Below, in pieces: positions 47,735-56,663 of a stretch of 64,000 bases of DNA; position 1 is the first letter of the stretch; every line of letters starts with the position of its first letter. The position numbers and the translations under genes are program-made. The notes under the pieces were generated by a model, which was not told where the DNA came from, made no database searches, and was given only the letters and a program-made list of their open reading frames with translations. The stretch lies in the NCBI RefSeq assembly GCF_017993425.1, contig NZ_JAGOMQ010000011.1, positions 42,960-106,959 of the forward strand, read 5' to 3'. This DNA is from Amaricoccus sp. GTDB taxonomy: Bacteria > Pseudomonadota > Alphaproteobacteria > Rhodobacterales > Rhodobacteraceae.

Positions 47735-48394
47735 TCAGGCCGGGGCGGCGCCGGCGAGGGCGGGGAAGAGGGCGCGGAGGCCGCCGGCCATCATGGCGAT
47801 GGCGATGGCGAGGAGGATGAGGCCCATCAGCCGGGTCATGATGACGCGCAGCGTGTCGGAGAGGTGCCGGCCGATCCACGCCGCGGAGAGCAGCGCCACG
47901 GCGAGGAGCCCGATCATGAAGGCGACGACGGCGACGTAGACGATCATGTCGCGCGGCGTGCGCGCCTCCTGGACGAAGAGGAGCAGGGTGGCGATCGACC
48001 CGGGCCCGACCACCATCGGGAAGGCGAGCGGGTAGAAGGCGATGGCGCTGCCCCGGGCTTCGCGGGCGTCGGTGGGGACGCTCTCGCGCTGGCCGCCCTC
48101 GTGGGCGGGGTTGCCGCCGCCGTTCAGCATGTTGAGCCCGATGATGGCGACGACGAGGCCGCCGGCGACGCGGAAGTCGTCCACGGTGATGCCGAAGAGG
48201 CGCAGTATCTGCTGGCCGGCGACGGCGGAGACGGCGCAGATCACCGCGGCGTAGAACACGACGGCGAGACCGGTGCGCCGGCGCTCGCCCGCGGTCATGC
48301 CGTCGGTGAGCGCGAGGAAGAGCGGCATGACGCTGATCGGGTTCATGATCGCCAGCAGCGCGCCGAAGAAGGTGACGCCGAAGGTGTGCTCCAT
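47735..48394 (-). CDS. MarC family integral membrane protein
   Basis: 219 residues with six transmembrane helices in two three-helix halves (FFGALLAIMNPISVMPLFLAL, AVVFYAAVICAVSAVAG, VAGGLVVAIIGLNML, and AFPMVVGPGSIATLLLFVQ). MarC/YchE proteins have no firmly established function; early links to antibiotic resistance were not confirmed. Stands alone on the minus strand. Confidence 0.9.
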   Translation of the reverse strand: MEHTFGVTFFGALLAIMNPISVMPLFLALTDGMTAGERRRTGLAVVFYAAVICAVSAVAGQQILRLFGITVDDFRVAGGLVVAIIGLNMLNGGGNPAHEGGQRESVPTDAREARGSAIAFYPLAFPMVVGPGSIATLLLFVQEARTPRDMIVYVAVVAFMIGLLAVALLSAAWIGRHLSDTLRVIMTRLMGLILLAIAIAMMAGGLRALFPALAGAAPA

Positions 48395-48522
48395 GGGGCC
48401 GCTCCCGGTTCCGCGCGTCCGGGGCTAGCCGTCCCGGGGCGTGCGGTCAATCGGGCGCCCGCCGTGGGCAGGGGTCGGGTCGGTTCCGGGGGAATGTCGG
48501 GGCGCCCTTGCGCCCCGAAGTC

Positions 48523-48611
48523 GTCTGTTCCGCGCAAGCGGGGGCGGGCCCCCACGATGGCGGAAGCCTGCGGCCCCTGGATGGTCTGTTCCGCGCAAGC
48601 GGGGGCGGGCC
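48523..48611 (+). repeat. Direct repeat pair (28 nt, period 61)
   Basis: GTCTGTTCCGCGCAAGCG GGGGCGGGCC at 48523-48550 recurs exactly at 48584-48611. The spacer contains GATGGCGGAAGCCTG. It lies in the 512-nt gap between marC and the DUF2938 gene; the rest of the gap is GC-rich and without a credible ORF. Confidence 0.6.
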
Positions 48612-48906
48612 TCCTGCGCGCCGTTGCGCGCATTCCCCATCCCCGACACCGCCGCCGTCGCGCTCGCGCGGGCCGGGCCTGGAAGACGCGGGGCTTCCCG
48701 GGGCGAGGTTCCGCCGGATAGCGGGCGGGCTACGGATCGCCGGTCGCGGCGCGACGGATCCCGTAGCGCGCAGGCGGGCGCCGGAGGCAGAAGGGCGGGT
48801 CGCCGGCGCGGTCGCCGGCGCGCGCCTGACGCGCGCGGCGCGGAGGCGATTGCGTGGTCGGAGGGGCGGCTGCTAGATGGCGGGCGCGGCGTGTCGGGGA
48901 AGGCGC

Positions 48907-49386
48907 ATGGTTCATCTCGTCTTTCAGGGCGTTCTGCTCGGGATCGGCGCGACGCTGCTGCTCGATGTCTGGTCGGCGGCGCTGGGGATGCTGCCGGGGC
49001 AGTCGGCGCCGAACTGGGCGCTGGTCGGGCGGTGGTTCTGGCGCCTGCGCGAGGGCAGGGTGTTCCACGACGACATCGCGAAGGCGGAGCCCTGGGCGCA
49101 TGAGCTGGCGCTGGGCTGGGCCGGGCACTACGCGGTGGGCGTGGTCTACGGGGTGGCGTTCGCGCTGATCGTGGGGCCGGGGTGGATGGCGGCGCCGAGC
49201 TTCCTGCCGGCGTGGATCTTCGGGATCGTGACGCTGGCGGCGGGGTGGTTCCTGCTCCAGCCGGGGATGGGGCTCGGCTGGGCGGCGTCGCGGACGCCGA
49301 ACCCGGGGATGCGGCGGCTGATCGGGCTCGCCGGGCATACGGTGTTCGGGCTCGGCCTCTATGCGACGGCGCTGCTGATCGGCTGA
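48907..49386 (+). CDS. DUF2938 membrane protein
   Basis: 159 residues, four helices (LVFQGVLLGIGATLLLDVWSAAL, WAGHYAVGVVYGVAFALIVGP, LPAWIFGIVTLAAGWFLLQPGMG, AGHTVFGLGLYATALLIG). DUF2938 proteins carry the conserved PNWALVGRW and GMGLGWAASRTPNP segments; function unknown. ATG 48907 preferred over an upstream in-frame ATG because it begins at the hydrophobic N-terminus. Confidence 0.8.
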   Translation: MVHLVFQGVLLGIGATLLLDVWSAALGMLPGQSAPNWALVGRWFWRLREGRVFHDDIAKAEPWAHELALGWAGHYAVGVVYGVAFALIVGPGWMAAPSFLPAWIFGIVTLAAGWFLLQPGMGLGWAASRTPNPGMRRLIGLAGHTVFGLGLYATALLIG

Positions 49387-49414
49387 GGCCGGCCTTGCCC
49401 GGAGGGAGCGCCGT

Positions 49415-49742
49415 GCCACACTGCACGACGCCTGCGTGCTGGATCCACGGGGCGCGCGCGCCGAGCGACCGACCGACCGAAGCGGCTTGCCCGCGAGGCC
49501 CGGCGCGACAAGCGAAAGCCCGGCTTTCGCCGCGCCGACGGCTGGAGCGCGGTTGCGCGCGGAAGCCGTGAGGGGTGAAGATTTCCCCGTAGCGCGCAAT
49601 CCGTCCGTGAGCGCCCCGGCGAGCGCGGAATCGCGCTCGCCGGGGCGATCGCGGACGGATTTGCCACGGGTCAAATCCGTCTGGCGTCACCGTCGCGACC
49701 TGCTTCCGGCCGGGCTTCGGCTCCACTGTCGTGCAGTGTGGC
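49415..49742 (-). mobile_element. MITE-like element B, copy 2
   Basis: Terminal inverted repeats GCCACACTGCACGAC (49415-49429) and GTCGTGCAGTGTGGC (49728-49742), perfect over 15 bp. The reverse complement aligns with copy 1 at 11557-11883. It contains GCGAGCGCGG..., a hairpin GCGAAAGCCCGG/CTTTCGC, and the segments GACGGATTTGCCACGGG and AATCTTCACCCC on the minus strand. No clear flanking duplication is seen. Lies between DUF2938 and the GDSL gene and ends 42 bases before that start codon. Confidence 0.85.
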
Positions 49743-49784
49743 GTCGTGCTACGGTTGCGGAATTCCTCAAGGGGAGCGCCGGGG

Positions 49785-50852
49785 ATGACGCAGAAGCTCC
49801 GCCTGATCGCCGTGGCGGCCGCGTTCGCGGCGGCGTCGGGGGCCGCAGAGGCGGCGACGGTGCGGTTCGACCGGATGATGGTGCTGGGCGACAGCCTGAG
49901 CGATGTCGGGAACGCGCACGAGTTGAGCCTCGGCCTGGCGCCGGAGAGCCCGCCCTATGACCGGCTGCGCTTCTCGAACGGCAAGATCTGGTACGACCAC
50001 GTCGCCGCGGTGATCGAGGAGGCGGGCGGGCGGGCGCGGAACTATGCCTACGGGGGCGCGCACGCGATCGGGGACCGTGACCAGATCCCGGATCTGCAGG
50101 ACCAGCGCCGGCGGATGGTGGACAACGTCACGCCGCGCGACGGCGACCTCGCCGCGATCTGGATCGGGGGGAACGACCTGCTGGAGCGGGTGGGTCGGGA
50201 CAACATGCGCAATGTAGCGAGGAACGCCGCGGACCAGGTGTTCGATGCGGCGCGGGCGTTGCAGCGGAACGGCTTCGACACGGCGATGATCTTCAACATG
50301 CCGAACCTCGCCGACATCCCGCGCTATGCGGGGGCGAGCGCGGCGGACCGGAACTCGGCGCGGGGCGGCAGCCGGGCCTACAACGAGCGGCTGGACGCGC
50401 GCATCGACCAGCTGCGTGGCCGCGGGATGCAGGTGATCGAGGTCGACGTCTACGGGCTCTTCGCCGACGTGGTCGCGAATCCGGGGAGCTACGGGATCGA
50501 GAACCTGACGACGCCCTGCATTCGTGGCGGCCGCGACCGCTGCAGCGGGGCCGAGGCGCGGGTGACCGCCTTCGCCGACGACATCCATCCGAGCGCGGCG
50601 CTGCACCGGATCCTTGCGGACCACGTCCTCGGACTGCTGGCGCCGGAGACGCTGGCCGGCCTCCTCGACGGAGCCGCGGCGACGGCGCCCGCAGCGCGAG
50701 CTCCGTCCGCCGAGGTCGCCGCCGTGCCGGCGCCGGCCCCGGGGCTCTTGCTCGTCGCCGGGCTCGGCGTGCTCGGGGCGGCGGCGCGGCGGCGGGCGGC
50801 GGGGCGCGCGCGCGGACACCCCTTCCCATTCGCGCCGGAAGCGGCTATGTGA
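49785..50852 (+). CDS. Secreted GDSL (SGNH) esterase with VPxPA-type sorting tail
   Basis: 355 residues. Signal peptide MTQKLRLIAVAAAFAAASGAAEA; GDSL block I MVLGDSLSDVGN (nucleophile Ser37), block III IWIGGNDLLERVG, block V FADDIHPS (Asp and His). The C-terminus has VPAPAPGLLLVAGLGVLGAAARRRAAGRARG: a VPxPA-like motif, hydrophobic helix and Arg cluster, as in proteins sorted by exosortase-type systems, though with an unusually long tail after the Arg cluster. No exosortase is in the window. Element B copy 2 lies immediately upstream of the start and may supply or disrupt its promoter. Confidence 0.85.
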   Translation: MTQKLRLIAVAAAFAAASGAAEAATVRFDRMMVLGDSLSDVGNAHELSLGLAPESPPYDRLRFSNGKIWYDHVAAVIEEAGGRARNYAYGGAHAIGDRDQIPDLQDQRRRMVDNVTPRDGDLAAIWIGGNDLLERVGRDNMRNVARNAADQVFDAARALQRNGFDTAMIFNMPNLADIPRYAGASAADRNSARGGSRAYNERLDARIDQLRGRGMQVIEVDVYGLFADVVANPGSYGIENLTTPCIRGGRDRCSGAEARVTAFADDIHPSAALHRILADHVLGLLAPETLAGLLDGAAATAPAARAPSAEVAAVPAPAPGLLLVAGLGVLGAAARRRAAGRARGHPFPFAPEAAM

Positions 50853-50972
50853 GCCGCGCCGCGGGCCGCAAGGTCCGCGGTCCTCGTTTTCGCGACCCCG
50901 CTGGACGACATCCCGGCCGCGGCCGCGGAATCCGGGGCTTTCCGCAATCCCGAACCGAGAGGGAGCCTCCCG

Positions 50973-51242
50973 ATGTCGATCACGCCCGACGTGAAAGAGC
51001 AGCTGATCAAGGACTACGCCGTCAAGGCCGGCGACACCGGCTCGCCGGAGGTGCAGGTCGCGATCCTGACCAGCCGCATCAACACGCTGACCGATCATTT
51101 CAAGACCCACGTCAAGGACAACCACTCGCGCCGCGGCCTGCTCAAGATGGTCTCGCAGCGCCGCAAGCTCCTCGACTACGTCAAGCGCAAGGACGAGGCG
51201 CGCTACCAGTCGCTGATCCAGCGCCTCGGCATCCGCCGCTAG
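50973..51242 (+). CDS. rpsO: 30S ribosomal protein S15
   Basis: 89 residues, the usual length. [41 protein letters not shown] and [25 protein letters not shown] are diagnostic. Binds 16S rRNA helix 22. Precedes pnp as in many bacteria. GAGAGGGAGCC site upstream. Confidence 0.98.
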   Translation: MSITPDVKEQLIKDYAVKAGDTGSPEVQVAILTSRINTLTDHFKTHVKDNHSRRGLLKMVSQRRKLLDYVKRKDEARYQSLIQRLGIRR

Positions 51243-51253
51243 AGCCGACACGG

Positions 51254-51288
51254 GCGCGCCCCCTCCCCGGGGGGCGCGCTTCGCCTTT
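51254..51288 (+). terminator. Probable terminator after rpsO
   Basis: GCGCGCCCCC (51254-51263) and GGGGGCGCGC (51270-51279), perfect 10-bp stem with a six-nt loop, followed by TTCGCCTTTCT. A T-poor tail makes it a moderate intrinsic terminator; it may only attenuate read-through to pnp, as happens between rpsO and pnp in other bacteria. Confidence 0.6.
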
Positions 51289-51452
51289 CTCCGAGGCGCG
51301 GGACGGCGCGCCGCCTTCGCCGTCCAGAGGCACGCCGGACCCCCTCCCCGACCCCGAGGGCAAGTCCAAGAGGTGATCCGAGGGGTTTTCGCGGGCAGCG
51401 GCCCGCGCAAGCGGCGCACGCCAGGGGGCGGCGCCGGACGCAAGGAAGAGAC

Positions 51453-53576
51453 ATGTTCAACATCGTCAAGAAATCGATCGAGTGGGGCCACGACACGCTC
51501 ACGCTCGAGACCGGGCGCATCGCGCGCCAGGCCGACGCGGCCGTGCTCGCCACCTACGGCGAGACCAGCGTGCTCGCCACCGTCGTCTACGCCCGCGCGC
51601 CGAAGCCGGGCCAGGACTTCTTCCCGCTGACCGTGCATTATCAGGAGAAGACCTACGCCGCGGGCAAGATCCCGGGCGGCTTCTTCAAGCGCGAGGCGCG
51701 GCCCTCGGAGAAGGAGGTGCTGACCTCCCGCCTGATCGACCGGCCGATCCGCCCGCTGTTCGTGGACGGGTTCAAGAACGAGGTCCAGGTCATCGCGACG
51801 GTTCTGTCCTATGACATGGAGAATGACCCGGACGTGGTCGGCATGATCGCCGCCTCGGCGGCGCTGACGCTCTCGGGCGTGCCGTTCATGGGGCCGGTCG
51901 GCTGCGCCCGCGTCGGCTTCGTCGACGGCGAGTACGTGCTGAACCCGGCCGTGGACGACATGGAGAAGCTGCGGGACAACCCCGAGCAGCGGCTCGACCT
52001 GATCGTCGCCGGCACCAAGGACGCGGTCATGATGGTCGAGTCCGAGGCCTATGAGCTCTCCGAGGCCGAGATGCTCGGCGCGGTGAAGTTCGGCCACGAG
52101 CAGATGCAGCCGGTGATCGACCTGATCATCGACATGGCCGAGGAGGCGGCGAAGGAGCCCTTCGCCTTCGAGGCGCCGGATTACGCCGCGCTCTACGAGC
52201 GGGCGAAGGCGATCGGCGGCGAGGCGATGCGCGCGGCCTTCGGCGTGCGCGACAAGCTCGCCCGCCAGACCGCGGTCGGCGACGCCAAGGCGCTGATCCG
52301 CGCCGGGCTGACCGAGGAGGAGCAGGCCGACCCGTCGCTCGACACGGTGATCAAGAAGCTCGAGTCGGACGTGGTGCGCTGGGACATCCTCGACCACGGC
52401 CGCCGCATCGACGGGCGCGACCTCGTGACCGTGCGCCCGATCCTCGCCGAGGTGGGCGTGCTGCCGCGCACCCACGGCTCCTCGCTGTTCACGCGGGGCG
52501 AGACCCAGGCGCTGGTGGTGACCACGCTCGGCACCGGCGACGACGAGCAGATCATCGACGCGCTGCATGGCTCGGGCCGGGCGAACTTCCTGCTGCACTA
52601 CAACTTCCCGCCCTATTCGGTGGGCGAGACCGGCCGCATGGGCTCCCCGGGCCGCCGCGAGATCGGCCACGGCAAGCTCGCCTGGCGCGCGCTGCAGGCG
52701 GTGCTGCCGGCGGCGACGGACTTCCCCTACACGATCCGCGTCGTCTCGGAGATCACCGAGTCGAACGGCTCCTCCTCGATGGCGACGGTCTGCGGCTCGT
52801 CGCTCTCGATGATGGACGCGGCCGTGCCGCTCAAGGCGCCGGTCGCCGGCGTCGCCATGGGGCTGATCCTCGAGGGCGACCGCCACGCGGTCATCACCGA
52901 CATCCTCGGCGACGAGGACCATCTCGGCGACATGGACTTCAAGGTGGCCGGCACCGAGAAGGGCATCACCTCGCTGCAGATGGACATCAAGGTCGCGGGC
53001 ATCACGCCGGAGATCATGGAGACCGCGCTGGCGCAGGCCAAGGACGGCCGCATGCACATCCTCGGCGAGATGGCCAAGGCCCTGACCGCCGGCCGCGCCG
53101 AGTTCTCGGCGCACGCGCCGCGGATCGAGACGATGCAGATCGCCGTCGACAAGATCCGCGAGGTGATCGGCTCGGGCGGCAAGGTGATCCGCTCCATCGT
53201 CGAGGAATCGGGCGCCAAGGTCGACATCAACGACGACGGCACCATCAAGATCGCCTCGCCGAACGGCGCCGCGATCGAGAAGGCGCGCGAGCTGATCTCG
53301 GCGATCGTCGACGAGCCCGAGGTCGGGCGGATCTACACCGGCAAGGTGGTGAAGATCATGGACTTCGGCGCCTTCGTGAACTTCTTCGGAAAGCGCGACG
53401 GGTTGGTCCATGTCAGCCAGCTGTCGGCCGACCGGGTGAGCCACCCGAAGGACATCCTGACCGAGGGCCAGGACGTGAAGGTGAAGCTGATGGGCTTCGA
53501 CGACCGCGGCAAGGTGCGGCTGTCGATGAAGGCGGTCGACCAGACGACCGGGCAGGAGATCAAGGAAGACGCCTGA
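51453..53576 (+). CDS. pnp: Polyribonucleotide nucleotidyltransferase
   Basis: 707-residue 3'-5' phosphorolytic exoribonuclease of the degradosome. Two RNase PH domains ([43 protein letters not shown] near 55-97; [29 protein letters not shown] near 325-360), KH domain with [18 protein letters not shown] and S1 domain with [28 protein letters not shown]. The 210-nt leader (51243-51452) holds the rpsO hairpin and may carry autoregulatory RNase III-like sites, not verified. Ends in EDA and is followed by a strong terminator. Confidence 0.97.
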   Translation: MFNIVKKSIEWGHDTLTLETGRIARQADAAVLATYGETSVLATVVYARAPKPGQDFFPLTVHYQEKTYAAGKIPGGFFKREARPSEKEVLTSRLIDRPIRPLFVDGFKNEVQVIATVLSYDMENDPDVVGMIAASAALTLSGVPFMGPVGCARVGFVDGEYVLNPAVDDMEKLRDNPEQRLDLIVAGTKDAVMMVESEAYELSEAEMLGAVKFGHEQMQPVIDLIIDMAEEAAKEPFAFEAPDYAALYERAKAIGGEAMRAAFGVRDKLARQTAVGDAKALIRAGLTEEEQADPSLDTVIKKLESDVVRWDILDHGRRIDGRDLVTVRPILAEVGVLPRTHGSSLFTRGETQALVVTTLGTGDDEQIIDALHGSGRANFLLHYNFPPYSVGETGRMGSPGRREIGHGKLAWRALQAVLPAATDFPYTIRVVSEITESNGSSSMATVCGSSLSMMDAAVPLKAPVAGVAMGLILEGDRHAVITDILGDEDHLGDMDFKVAGTEKGITSLQMDIKVAGITPEIMETALAQAKDGRMHILGEMAKALTAGRAEFSAHAPRIETMQIAVDKIREVIGSGGKVIRSIVEESGAKVDINDDGTIKIASPNGAAIEKARELISAIVDEPEVGRIYTGKVVKIMDFGAFVNFFGKRDGLVHVSQLSADRVSHPKDILTEGQDVKVKLMGFDDRGKVRLSMKAVDQTTGQEIKEDA

Positions 53577-53619
53577 CGCCTTCCGCGGGCGCGCCGACGG
53601 CGCGCCCCGGTTCTTGCAG

Positions 53620-53652
53620 CGCCTCCGCCGGTCGGCGGGGGCGTTTTTCGTT
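53620..53652 (+). terminator. Rho-independent terminator of pnp
   Basis: CGCCTCCGCCG (53620-53630), two-base loop, CGGCGGGGGCG (53633-53643) with one G-U pair, then TTTTTCGTTT. Strong intrinsic terminator 44 bases after the stop. Confidence 0.88.
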
Positions 53653-54010
53653 TGCGGAATGCGTGGCTGGCGGGTCCCGGCTCACTGTACGGACGCTCTC
53701 CGAAGGTGGCCGTCGATGTCGTGGGCCAGCCACGTCGGGCTCGCCGTCCGTTCGGTCTTCGCCCGGGACCGGGCGCATGAGCTTGCGAAGCTGACCGCCC
53801 GCGCGGCCATGTTCCGCCGGGCGGCGTGGCGACCGCCGGCGATCTCGTCCGGCGGGGGCGGATCCTCGTGAAGCCGACGGGCGGCAGGATCGTGGGCCCG
53901 GCGGCGGCGGAAGCGGCTCTGAACGCGGCGCGCGAGAGGGACGTCGAGGATTGAGGCGCCGGATGCCGGCAATTTGGGGTCGGGAAGGGTCAGGACCTCG
54001 AATCCGGGGC
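53653..54010. other. Gap between pnp and 6S RNA, no confident gene
   Basis: About 360 nt. A plus-strand frame near 53820-53950 ends in RGRILVKPTGGRIVGPAA and NAARERDVED then TGA, which looks like the C-terminal end of a real protein, but no matching start or body is in frame. It may be a gene remnant. A minus-strand frame of similar length is equally unsupported. Confidence 0.3.
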
Positions 54011-54039
54011 TTCAAAAGCCGGGCGGAAGGGACTAGATT
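54011..54039 (+). promoter_or_regulatory. Promoter of 6S RNA
   Basis: TTCAAA (54011-54016), 17-base spacer, TAGATT (54034-54039); transcription would start about five bases before the first stem base of the RNA. Confidence 0.6.
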
Positions 54040-54043
54040 CGCG

Positions 54044-54210
54044 GGCGGCGGGCTCTGGCCTTCCCGTGAGGGGCACCAATCCTAGTGGCCTTAATCATTC
54101 TCGAGGGAGCTGGCTCTGCGACTGGCCCTGGCCTATCGCACCCGGCGCCCACCTGGTACGCCAGGCTCTCGAGGATCGGCAGCGCCCACGGTCGCGCCGG
54201 GCCCGCCGCC
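54044..54210 (+). ncRNA. ssrS: 6S RNA
   Basis: Predicted 167-nt RNA that binds RNA polymerase holoenzyme by mimicking an open promoter. The ends GGCGGCGGGC (54044-54053) and GCCCGCCGCC (54201-54210) form a perfect closing stem; inside, TCTCGAGGGAGCTGG and CCAGGCTCTCGAGG form an inner stem, leaving an internal loop between, the open-bubble architecture of 6S RNA. It lies directly upstream of the 5-formyltetrahydrofolate cyclo-ligase gene, the standard location, and has its own promoter. Confidence 0.8.
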
Positions 54211-54233
54211 CGCCTCCGCCGTCGCCCCCGCTG

Positions 54234-54809
54234 ATGAGCGCGCTCGCCGCCGAGAAGGCCGCGGCCCGCGCGGTCGCGATGGAGCGCCGCGCCGAGCTGC
54301 ACAAGGACGGCGCCGGGGCTGCACGGCGCGCCGCGGCCCATGCGCTCGACGTCATCGCGCCGCTGCGGCATGTGCGGGTGGTCGCGGTCTACCTGCCGAT
54401 GCGGAGCGAGATCGACCCGACGCCGCTGATGCTGGCGCTGGGCGGGCTCGGTCATGTCGTCGCGGCGCCGGTGATCGGCGGGCGGGGGCTGCCGCTCAGC
54501 TTTCGCGCCTGGCGGCCGGGGGCGGCGCTGGCGCGCGGGCCGCTCGGCGCGCCGCATCCGGCCGAGGGGGAGACGGTCGAGCCGGACCTCGTGGTCGCGC
54601 CGCTCCTCGCCTTCGACGCCGGCGGCTGGCGGCTCGGCTATGGCGGCGGCTACTACGACCGCACGCTGGCGGGGCTGCGCGCGGCGAGGTCGCTGACCGC
54701 GCTCGGCTTCGCCTATGCGGGGCAGGAGGTCGAGCGGGTGCCGCGGGGCCCGGACGACGCGCGCCTCGACGCGATCGTGACCGAGGCGGGGCTGATCCGG
54801 CCCGCCTGA
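54234..54809 (+). CDS. ygfA: 5-formyltetrahydrofolate cyclo-ligase
   Basis: 191 residues; converts 5-formyl-THF to 5,10-methenyl-THF with ATP. VAVYLPMRSEIDPTPLM, LVVAPLLAFDAGGWRLGYGGGYYDRTLAGLR and LGFAYAGQE carry the catalytic and substrate-binding motifs. ATG 54234 is 23 bases after the end of 6S RNA; the ORF extends upstream through the 6S gene but that is not coding. Confidence 0.95.
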   Translation: MSALAAEKAAARAVAMERRAELHKDGAGAARRAAAHALDVIAPLRHVRVVAVYLPMRSEIDPTPLMLALGGLGHVVAAPVIGGRGLPLSFRAWRPGAALARGPLGAPHPAEGETVEPDLVVAPLLAFDAGGWRLGYGGGYYDRTLAGLRAARSLTALGFAYAGQEVERVPRGPDDARLDAIVTEAGLIRPA

Positions 54810-54849
54810 CCCGTTGCCGGGGAGGGCGTTCGCGGATAAGGCGAGCGCC

Positions 54850-55665
54850 ATGCGGCTGCTCTTCCTCGGAGACGTGATGGGACGCGCCGGGCGCGTCGCG
54901 ATCGCGGCGGAGCTGCCCGGGCTGCGCGCGCGCCTCGCGCTCGACTTCGTCGTCGTCAACGGCGAGAACGCCACCGGCGGCATGGGCCTGTCGGGCGCGC
55001 ATGCGACGGAGATCCTCGCGGCCGGGGCCGATTGCATCACGCTGGGCGACCATGCCTTCGACCAGCGCGAGATGATGGCGTTCGTCGAGAGCGAGCCGCG
55101 GGTGCTGCGGCCGCTGAACTACGCCCGGGCCGCGCCCGGGGCCGGGGCGCGGCTCTTCGACGCGCCGGGCGGGCGGAAGGTCTTCGTGGCGCAGGCGCTG
55201 GGGCGCGTCTTCATGAAGCAGCCGTTCGACGATCCGTTCTCGGCGCTCGACGCGGCGCTGAAGGCGGCGCCGCTCGGCGGGCGCGCGAATGCGGTGGTCG
55301 TCGACGTCCATGCGGAGGCGACCTCGGAGAAGGTGGCGCTGGGACACTGGTGCGACGGGCGGGCGAGCCTCGTCGTCGGCACGCATACCCATGTGCCGAC
55401 CGCCGACACGCAGATCCTCGCGCGCGGGACGGCCTACCAGAGCGATGCGGGCATGTGCGGCGACTATGACAGCGTGATCGGCATGGACAAGCTGGAGCCG
55501 ATCTCGCGCTTCGTCACCGGCATGAACCGCGGCCGCTTCGAGCCGGCGAGCGGGCCGGCGACGCTGTGCGGGGTGTTCGTCGAGACCGACGACGCGACCG
55601 GGCGCGCGCGGCGCGCCGAGCCGCTGCGCCTCGGCGGGCGGCTCGGAGAGGCCGTTCCGGCCTGA
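54850..55665 (+). CDS. ymdB: TIGR00282/YmdB family metallophosphoesterase
   Basis: 271 residues. MRLLFLGDVMGRAGR (metal Asp8), VVNGENATGGMGLS, ITLGDHAFDQREM, VVVDVHAEATSEKVALGHW and VVGTHTHVPTADTQIL carry the metal-binding residues. A YmdB-type phosphodiesterase with cyclic or nucleotide substrates; role in this bacterium unclear. ATG 54850 is preferred to the upstream in-frame ATG 54814 because it starts at the conserved strand. A common neighbour of the 5-FCL gene. Confidence 0.93.
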   Translation: MRLLFLGDVMGRAGRVAIAAELPGLRARLALDFVVVNGENATGGMGLSGAHATEILAAGADCITLGDHAFDQREMMAFVESEPRVLRPLNYARAAPGAGARLFDAPGGRKVFVAQALGRVFMKQPFDDPFSALDAALKAAPLGGRANAVVVDVHAEATSEKVALGHWCDGRASLVVGTHTHVPTADTQILARGTAYQSDAGMCGDYDSVIGMDKLEPISRFVTGMNRGRFEPASGPATLCGVFVETDDATGRARRAEPLRLGGRLGEAVPA

Positions 55666-55667
55666 CC

Positions 55668-56591
55668 ATGCCCGCCAAGCCCGCGACGCCGCGCCTGCTG
55701 CCGGTCCTCGTCCTCGTGGCCTGCGGCGCGACCTGGGGGCTGACGCTGCCGCTCATCCGGGTCGCCGTCTCGACCGGCCATGCCCCCCTCGGGATCATGC
55801 TGGCGCAGCAGCTCATCATGGCGGCGGTCTGCGGCGCGCTCCTCGTCGCCCTGCGCCTGCCCGTCCCGGGCCTGCGCGGCCATCTCGGGCTCTACGCCGC
55901 CGTGGCGGCGTTCGGCGCCGTGCTGCCCGGCTACTTCACCTTCCTGACCGCGGCGCTGATGCCGGCGGGGGTGCGCTCGATCCTGATCGCCATCGTGCCG
56001 ATGTTCACGCTGCCGATGGCGCTCGCCCTCGGCTTCGAGCGGCCCGATGCGCGCCGGGCGATCGGGGTGCTGCTCGGGGCCGCGGCGATCGTCCTCATCG
56101 CCGCCCCCGGCGGCGGGGTCGGCCAGCCCGTCGCGGCCGGCGTGGTGCTCCTCGCGCTGGTCTCGCCGGTCAGCTACGCGGTCGAGGCGAACTTTCTCGC
56201 CTGGCGCGGGTCCGACGGGCTGCACCCGCTCCAGCTGCTGCTCGGGGCCTCGCTGGTCGGCGCCGCGATGACGTGGCCGCTCGCCGCCGCGACCGGCGAG
56301 ACGCTCGATCTCCCTGCATCCTGGGGGCCGGCGGAATACGCCATCCTCGCCTCCGGCGTGCTCAACGCCGTCGCCTATGCCGGCTACGTCTGGATGGTCG
56401 GCCATGCCGGCTCGGTCTTCGCGAGCCAGATCGCCTATCTCGTCACCGCCTTCGGCGTCGGCTGGTCGATGCTGCTGCTCGGCGAGCGCTACCCGGCCAC
56501 GGTCTGGGCGGCCTTCGCGGTCATGCTCGGCGGCGTCGCCCTCGTGCAGCCGCGCGCCGCCGCCGTAACCGGCTCTCCCGAAGAGCCTTGA
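55668..56591 (+). CDS. EamA family transporter (DMT superfamily)
   Basis: 307 residues, ten transmembrane helices in two five-helix EamA repeats. N-terminal VLVACGATWGLTLPLIRVAVSTGHAPLGIM and the mid YFTFLTAALMPAGVRSILIAIVPMFTLPMALALG are typical. Metabolite exporter of unknown substrate. It starts two bases after the YmdB stop, so they are cotranscribed. Confidence 0.92.
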   Translation: MPAKPATPRLLPVLVLVACGATWGLTLPLIRVAVSTGHAPLGIMLAQQLIMAAVCGALLVALRLPVPGLRGHLGLYAAVAAFGAVLPGYFTFLTAALMPAGVRSILIAIVPMFTLPMALALGFERPDARRAIGVLLGAAAIVLIAAPGGGVGQPVAAGVVLLALVSPVSYAVEANFLAWRGSDGLHPLQLLLGASLVGAAMTWPLAAATGETLDLPASWGPAEYAILASGVLNAVAYAGYVWMVGHAGSVFASQIAYLVTAFGVGWSMLLLGERYPATVWAAFAVMLGGVALVQPRAAAVTGSPEEP

Positions 56592-56663
56592 GGCGCCCGG
56601 CCCTTTGCGCCATGGTGCGCCTCGGCCTGGCGGGGACCGGGCCATTGTAGATGGGGTCACTGG

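Noticed and set aside
49767..53444. 1225-codon minus-strand frame over pnp
   Set aside because: Antisense to rpsO, pnp and the GDSL gene; His/Asp/Ala-rich composition with no domain.
53682..53972. Small minus ORF between pnp and 6S RNA
   Set aside because: No ribosome binding site and no recognisable features; the sense plus frame is as long.
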